Shown here: one piece after another, positions 31,437 through 35,331 of the stretch
Position numbering within the stretch: position 1 is the stretch's first letter
Layout: each line of letters begins with the position of its first letter
Position numbers and translations under genes: made by a program
Assembly: GCA_037447125.1 (NCBI GenBank)
Contig: JBBIHG010000028.1
Coordinates: forward strand, 1-35,331
Reading direction: 5' to 3'
Length of the DNA: 35,331 bases
From: UBA2029 sp037447125
GTDB taxonomy: Bacteria > Chloroflexota > Anaerolineae > Aggregatilineales > Aggregatilineaceae
Notes under the pieces: generated by a model
Databases searched by the model: none
Told to the model about the DNA's origin: nothing
What the model saw: only the letters and a program-made list of their open reading frames with translations

Positions 31437-32038
31437 CAGAAGATCTCCACGGTTTGCAGCAGGTTCTCGAAGCGGTAGAGGTTGGCGTCGAAGGCCGTGC
31501 GCTCCTCGCGGTAGGTGATGACGACCGCCTGCCCGCGGCGCAGCACGACCACGTCCACGCCCTGGACCACAAGGGGCACGCTGGCCTGGAAGGGGTTGGG
31601 GTCGTCCTGGGTGTAGGCGTAGACCATGCGCTTGGCCGGGTCGCCGCGCAACGTCTGATCGCTGCGGGCGATCTCCTTGTAGGTGGAGAAGCGCGGCGCC
31701 CGCTGCATGTAGAGCAGATCGAGCACGGTATTCGGGGTGGCGTCGGGGCCGATGGGCAGCACCGCGATCTGCAGGGTAGTCTTGAAGGGCAGGGCGTCCG
31801 GGTCCTGGGCACGCACCACGAAATCCTCCCCTTTAGACTCGAGAAGCCACTCTCTGGGCAATTGAGCGCGGACGCCCGCCTCCAGGTCCTCGAACGTGCG
31901 CGTGGCGCCGAGGGCCGCATCGCGCAGCAAGATGCCCAGCACCAATGTGCCTGCGGCCATGAGCAGGGCCAGGTAGTTGTTCCAGCGCCGGACAAAATCC
32001 AGGCCGGGCGAGTCAGCGGAGGAGGAGTGACCGATCAT
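31436..32038 (-). CDS. Membrane-anchored protein of unknown function between PrsW-like and protease genes
   Basis: A 200-residue protein with a short polar N-terminus, one helix at about residues 21-44 (NYLALLMAAGTLVLGILLRD and following) and a soluble domain to the end. That domain (ATRTFEDLEAGVRAQLPREW, FVVRAQDPDALPFKTTLQIA, LVVQGVDVVVLRRGQAVVIT, RFENLLQTVEIF) has the strand order and 'PREW' opening seen in PsbP/Mog1-like lipoprotein domains; this resemblance is only by eye. The ATG at 32038 is used because it overlaps the upstream stop in ATGA. The frame is open much further upstream, but that part is antisense-like and in another gene. It overlaps the protease start by one base. Co-translation suggests all three products work together at the membrane. 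Confidence 0.7.
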   Translation of the reverse strand: MIGHSSSADSPGLDFVRRWNNYLALLMAAGTLVLGILLRDAALGATRTFEDLEAGVRAQLPREWLLESKGEDFVVRAQDPDALPFKTTLQIAVLPIGPDATPNTVLDLLYMQRAPRFSTYKEIARSDQTLRGDPAKRMVYAYTQDDPNPFQASVPLVVQGVDVVVLRRGQAVVITYREERTAFDANLYRFENLLQTVEIF

Positions 32039-32940
32039 AGGGCGCGCCTGGGACTGGCGAGCGCCTGGGCACGTGCGTCGGCGCTGGCGATGACGAAGGC
32101 GACGGTGGCGAACAGGATGGCAACCAGGCCGAAGGCCAGCAGCAGACCGAGCAAGGGCGAGCTGCCGGTTTCGACGACGCTGGGGCTGCCGGTGATGGCG
32201 ATGGCGCGGAAGGCATAGTGCGCGCCGCTGACCAGTGAGGCGATGCCCAGGCCGATCGGCAGCCAGAAGATGCTCGTCCGCCCGATCCACAGCTCGGCCA
32301 GGAAGAAGCCGACGATCACTCCCACGGCGAGATGCGGCAGGGTGATGCTGGTCACGCGCAGCGCGGTCGCCAGCAGGGTGGCATCGGTGAACAGGGCGAA
32401 ACGCAAGTTGAGCACGACGGCGTAGCCGACTGATACCGCTAGGCCGTAAGCGATACCGTCGAGGCGCTGGGTGATGCGCCGTGGCCAGACGGTGTAGCGC
32501 AGGACGAGGTACTTGAGGAACTCGGCGGTGAAGCCGATCGTCGCCGCGTAGCCGAGCAGACGCCCGCCGAATTCCGCGCCCGGCAGCCAGCGCTGCGGCA
32601 CAAATACGTGCTCCTCCAGCGGCACGGCGACCGCGTTGGCGACCAGTGCGCTGAGAATGAGCACGCGCAGCAGGTCCGGGCGTGGGCTGAGGGCGCGGCG
32701 CTCGCCCCCGTAGGAGAAAACGAGCCACAGCGCCAGTGGCAGCAGGGCCAGCCCGACGCGCGCAAGCGGATCGCGCAGGTCGTGGGGCAGGACGCCGAAG
32801 AGCATGGTCAGCGCGTACAGGACGGAGACTACCCCAAACAGCGCCAGCACTTCAAGCCACGCAGTGCGCCACACGCGCCGGTAGGGGTAAATCTCTTCAA
32901 CTTCCGGTTCGGGAGCCAGGAGAACAGGCTCGAACGACAC
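32035..32940 (-). CDS. PrsW-like intramembrane protease family protein
   Basis: A 301-residue protein with about eight membrane segments. PrsW-type motifs are visible: GFTAEFLKYLVLR (136-148, normally EExxK; the first Glu is Ala and Glu140/Lys143 remain), LDGIAYGLAVSVGYAVVLNL (160-179, with Leu where PrsW usually has Glu before Asn), and two histidines, His203 and His241, in membrane segments. PrsW enzymes are CPBP-related metalloproteases that cut anti-sigma factors or other membrane substrates. Because two acidic positions differ, activity is uncertain. The start is GTG with AAGGAG seven bases upstream. It opens a three-gene operon with overlapping ends. Confidence 0.72.
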   Translation of the reverse strand: MSFEPVLLAPEPEVEEIYPYRRVWRTAWLEVLALFGVVSVLYALTMLFGVLPHDLRDPLARVGLALLPLALWLVFSYGGERRALSPRPDLLRVLILSALVANAVAVPLEEHVFVPQRWLPGAEFGGRLLGYAATIGFTAEFLKYLVLRYTVWPRRITQRLDGIAYGLAVSVGYAVVLNLRFALFTDATLLATALRVTSITLPHLAVGVIVGFFLAELWIGRTSIFWLPIGLGIASLVSGAHYAFRAIAITGSPSVVETGSSPLLGLLLAFGLVAILFATVAFVIASADARAQALASPRRAL

Positions 32941-32992
32941 GAATACGCTCCTTGATTTGGATCGCGGCCCAGGCGGTGGTACACTCGCCGCG

Positions 32993-32998
32993 ATTCTA
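32993..32998 (-). promoter_or_regulatory. Possible -10 for the PrsW-like operon
   Basis: Minus-strand TAGAAT (five of six) lies about 53 bases before the GTG start. The -35 region is weak, so this is tentative. Confidence 0.35.
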
Positions 32999-33066
32999 CC
33001 GCAGCCCCGGAAGAGCGCCCAACGTCTCGCCGGGAGTGCATTTCACAAAGGAACGAGATTCGTGAA

Positions 33067-33163
33067 CCGCAGAGGGACGCAGAAAGAACAAGACTTCCGA
33101 AGTCTTCGGAGACTTCGGAAGTCTGTCTTTCCCGTTTTCTCCGCGCTCTCCGGGCCTCTGCGG
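33067..33163. repeat. Nested inverted-repeat element
   Basis: Outer arms CCGCAGAGG (33067-33075) and CCTCTGCGG (33155-33163) frame an inner perfect hairpin, AGACTTCCGAAGTC (33091-33104) with GACTTCGGAAGTCT (33111-33124) and a six-base loop. Between the arms, AAAGAAC and GTCTTT-like stretches pair partly. It carries no gene and lies between the divergent PrsW-like and ABC transporter genes. Confidence 0.8.
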
Positions 33164-33209
33164 CGATGTTTTGTCCCTGAACTGGACCGGGCTGAGTGAG
33201 GGTACTGAC

Positions 33210-34853
33210 GTGCTGACCCCTGCTTCTACGCGCCGGCGACTGCCGGTGAGTCTTGGCGTTCTTGGCGTGCTGCTTGCTATCCTGTGTCTGGCCAGCGTGG
33301 TGGTGCTGGTCGTACTGCTGCGCGGGGACCTGGGCGACGAGGACGAAGGCAACCGCATTGTCTACGGGCTGACGCTCAATCCCTCCGGGCTGGACCCGCA
33401 CATCCACATCTCCAGCGAACTGGGCATCCCCTTCTTCTCGGTCTACGACACATTGGTTTACCGTCACCCGCAGACGATGGACTTCGTGCCAGGCCTAGCC
33501 GAGCGCTGGGAGATGGCTCCGGACGGCCTGACCTGGACGTTCAGGCTGCGCCAGGGCGTGACCTTTCATGATGGCACACCCTTCAACGCCCAGGCTGTGG
33601 CGGCCAACCTGGATCGCATCACCAACCCGGAACTGGCATCGGGCAAGGCCCTGGCACTGCTCGGCTCGTATACGGGGTACACGATCGTGGACGACTACAC
33701 CATCGCGCTGCATCTGGCCGAGCCGTTCGCGCCACTGCTCGACGGGCTGAGTCAGGTCTACCTGGGCATGGCCAGCCCAGCGGCGCTGCGTGAATACTCC
33801 AAGAACACCTACCAGTGGCACCAGGTCGGTACCGGGCCGTACCGGCTGGAAGAAGTTGTGCCCGGCGACCACATCACGCTGCGGCGCAACGACGACTATG
33901 CCTGGGGCCCCGTGTTCTACGCTGAGGCGACCAGCCAGTCGGTTGACACCATCGAGTTCCGCTTCTTCGAGGACCCGGCGACGCGCAGCCTGGCGCTGGA
34001 GAGCGGCGAAGTGCAGATGATCGGCGAGCTGCTGCCGACGGACGTTGAGCTGCTGCTGGGCAACACGCAAGTGCGGGTCTTGCGGGTGCCGATCCCTGGT
34101 CTGCCGCAGCAATTCTTCTTCAATCTCAAGCGCGCGCCAACGAACGAACTGGCTGTGCGCCAGGCGCTGCTCTATGCCACAAATCGCACAGAGATCGTGG
34201 ACGCGGTCTTCCAGGGGCAGTCACCCGCCGCGCACGGACCGCTGACCGCGCTGACGCCGTTCTATGATCCGGCGGTCGAAACGCTCTACCCGTTCGACCC
34301 GGCTTTCGCCCGCAGCCTGCTGCAGGGCGCCGGCTTCGGCGACAGCGACGGCGATGGCGTCTGGGATCGGGATGGCGAAGCGCTGCGCCTGACGATGGTC
34401 TTCGCTTCGTGGAACCAGACGCCGGAGGTTGCCCAACTGGTGCAGAGTGAATGGCGCGACATTGGCGTTGAGGTTGAGCTTATCCGCGTGCCGGACTTCC
34501 CCACGCTGCGCCGCTATGCGCTGGAGGGCGATTTTGACCTGATCGCCTTCTACGACTTCGGCGTGGATGCCAGCATGTTGAATCGCTTCTACATGACCGA
34601 CGGAGCCAGTAACTGGTCTGGCTTTAGCGATCCGGAGCTGGACGGCTGGCTGCACGAGGCGGTGCGCCAGGTGGACACGGGGGCGCGCGCGGCCTTTTAC
34701 TCGTCAGCGCAGCGGCGCATCATGGAGCAGGCGGTCGTGCTGCCCATCCGCGACTACGTCAACATCCATGGCACGACGGCCCGGCTCGATGGAGTGATCT
34801 TCAGCGCCCAGGGCTGGTGGCCCCTGCTGCGCAATCTACAACTGCACCCCTGA
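33210..34853 (+). CDS. ABC transporter substrate-binding protein, peptide/nickel type (SBP_bac_5)
   Basis: A 547-residue extracytoplasmic binding protein of the DppA/OppA family that would capture oligopeptides or similar ligands. One N-terminal membrane helix (about residues 15-38) is followed by NRIVYGLTLNPSGLDPHIHI and PGLAERWEMAPDGLTWTFRL. The family signature follows in FRLRQGVTFHDGTPFNAQAV, then GTGPYRLEEVVPGD and RQALLYATNRTEIVDAVFQG, and SDGDGVWDRDGEALRL. No lipobox cysteine is evident, so anchoring is probably by the uncleaved helix. The GTG at 33210 is chosen because GAGGG lies seven bases before it; a TTG 13 codons upstream is an alternative. A permease gene starts 22 bases later. 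Confidence 0.9.
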   Translation: MLTPASTRRRLPVSLGVLGVLLAILCLASVVVLVVLLRGDLGDEDEGNRIVYGLTLNPSGLDPHIHISSELGIPFFSVYDTLVYRHPQTMDFVPGLAERWEMAPDGLTWTFRLRQGVTFHDGTPFNAQAVAANLDRITNPELASGKALALLGSYTGYTIVDDYTIALHLAEPFAPLLDGLSQVYLGMASPAALREYSKNTYQWHQVGTGPYRLEEVVPGDHITLRRNDDYAWGPVFYAEATSQSVDTIEFRFFEDPATRSLALESGEVQMIGELLPTDVELLLGNTQVRVLRVPIPGLPQQFFFNLKRAPTNELAVRQALLYATNRTEIVDAVFQGQSPAAHGPLTALTPFYDPAVETLYPFDPAFARSLLQGAGFGDSDGDGVWDRDGEALRLTMVFASWNQTPEVAQLVQSEWRDIGVEVELIRVPDFPTLRRYALEGDFDLIAFYDFGVDASMLNRFYMTDGASNWSGFSDPELDGWLHEAVRQVDTGARAAFYSSAQRRIMEQAVVLPIRDYVNIHGTTARLDGVIFSAQGWWPLLRNLQLHP

Positions 34854-34875
34854 CGGCAGACGATACTCCTGACAG

Positions 34876-35331
34876 ATGGCTGAGTTCATCCTGCAGCGGG
34901 TGGCAGCGGCGCTGGTAGTCGCCTGGATTGCCCTCAGCGCCGCTTTTGTGGTGCTGCGCGGGCTGCCGGGCGATGCCATTGACGCCACGCTGGCCCGCGC
35001 GGGCGCGTCGCCCGCCGAGGTCGCGGCGCGGCGGCAGGCACTCGGCCTGACCGATCCGCTGTGGTGGCAATATGCCGGGTACCTGAGTGGCGCAGTACGC
35101 GGCGATCTGGGCGAGTCGCTGGTGACCGGCCAGCCTGTCCTGCAGATGATCGGCCAGAATCTCGGTCCGACGGCGGCATTGGCGGGGAGCGCCCTGCTGG
35201 TGGGGGTGACGCTGGGCCTTGTCCTCGGTCTGCTCGCCGGGCTGGCCCCCTGGCGCATCCCTAGCTGGCTGGCAGAAGGGGCGACGGCGCTGGCGTTGGC
35301 GCTTTGGTCAATTGCCCGCAGCGCAAACCGA
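34876..35331 (+). CDS. ABC transporter permease, DppB/OppB type (partial, runs off the window)
   Basis: The first 152 codons of an inner-membrane permease, cut by the window edge without a stop. It begins MAEFILQRVAAALVVAWIAL with the first helix. It continues with LRGLPGDAID and ARRQALGLTDPLWWQYAGYL (the spacer typical of DppB proteins: an ALGLxxPL block before WxQY) and GAVRGDLGESLVTGQPVLQM. Two hydrophobic helices (LAGSALLVGVTLGLVLGLLA and ATALALALWSIA) end the visible part. It follows the substrate-binding gene by 22 bases on the same strand, so binding protein and channel belong to one importer. No strong ribosome-binding site is seen. A second permease and ATPases are expected downstream. 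Confidence 0.85.
   Translation, partial: MAEFILQRVAAALVVAWIALSAAFVVLRGLPGDAIDATLARAGASPAEVAARRQALGLTDPLWWQYAGYLSGAVRGDLGESLVTGQPVLQMIGQNLGPTAALAGSALLVGVTLGLVLGLLAGLAPWRIPSWLAEGATALALALWSIARSANR

Overview
This window is GC-rich chromosomal DNA of a bacterium, most likely a Chloroflexota member near Anaerolineae. That placement is an inference from gene content: a mevalonate kinase, a fused ADP-forming acyl-CoA synthetase with its separate BioD-like/DRTGG partner, a decaprenyl-phosphate phosphoribosyltransferase-like UbiA protein, several FHA and zinc-ribbon proteins, and palindromic intergenic repeats. Genes are dense and mostly housekeeping. I see no phage, integrase, transposase, CRISPR array, rRNA or tRNA.

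Layout. (1) 115-1986: a minus-strand NfeD-like membrane protein, then a divergent plus-strand pair: a 59-residue membrane protein and a prepilin peptidase. (2) 1980-4255, minus strand: a cysteine desulfurase followed by mnmA, together able to mobilise sulfur and thiolate tRNA wobble uridine. (3) 4679-11925, plus strand: ADP-forming acyl-CoA synthetase, BioD-like/DRTGG protein, enolase, pyruvate kinase and an AEC-family transporter. This is a lower-glycolysis and acetate-forming ATP-yielding block. (4) 12025-19717, minus strand: a zinc-ribbon membrane protein, a FecR-like anchored protein, acylphosphatase, TPR protein, HEAT-repeat protein, RseP-type site-2 protease, mevalonate kinase and UbiA-type prenyltransferase. 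(5) 19859-22055, plus strand: TlyA-type rRNA methyltransferase, zinc-ribbon/FHA protein and RNase III. (6) 22199-25704, minus strand: an Eis-like acetyltransferase and a polytopic endonuclease/exonuclease/phosphatase protein. (7) 26106-28085, plus strand: an MTA/SAH-deaminase-type amidohydrolase fused to a CYTH-like domain. (8) 28212-32940, minus strand: an FHA-winged-helix regulator, and upstream of it a tightly overlapping three-gene set: PrsW-like membrane protease, 200-residue membrane protein, secreted trypsin-like protease with repeats. (9) 33210-35331, plus strand: a peptide/nickel-type ABC substrate-binding protein and the start of its permease, which runs off the window.

The non-coding DNA is also informative. 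Good sigma-70-like promoters can be read in front of many transcription units. Two strong hairpins look like terminators. Four intergenic inverted repeats stand out: two copies of a GGGGCGGGTTTC-type palindrome, a long T/G-rich hairpin after the RNase III gene, and a nested inverted repeat before the ABC transporter.

The most unusual items are the amidohydrolase-CYTH fusion, the PrsW-like/anchored protein/secreted protease operon, an RNase III with a changed metal-site residue next to a long RNA-forming hairpin, and an EEP phosphatase whose GDFN motif reads GTFN.
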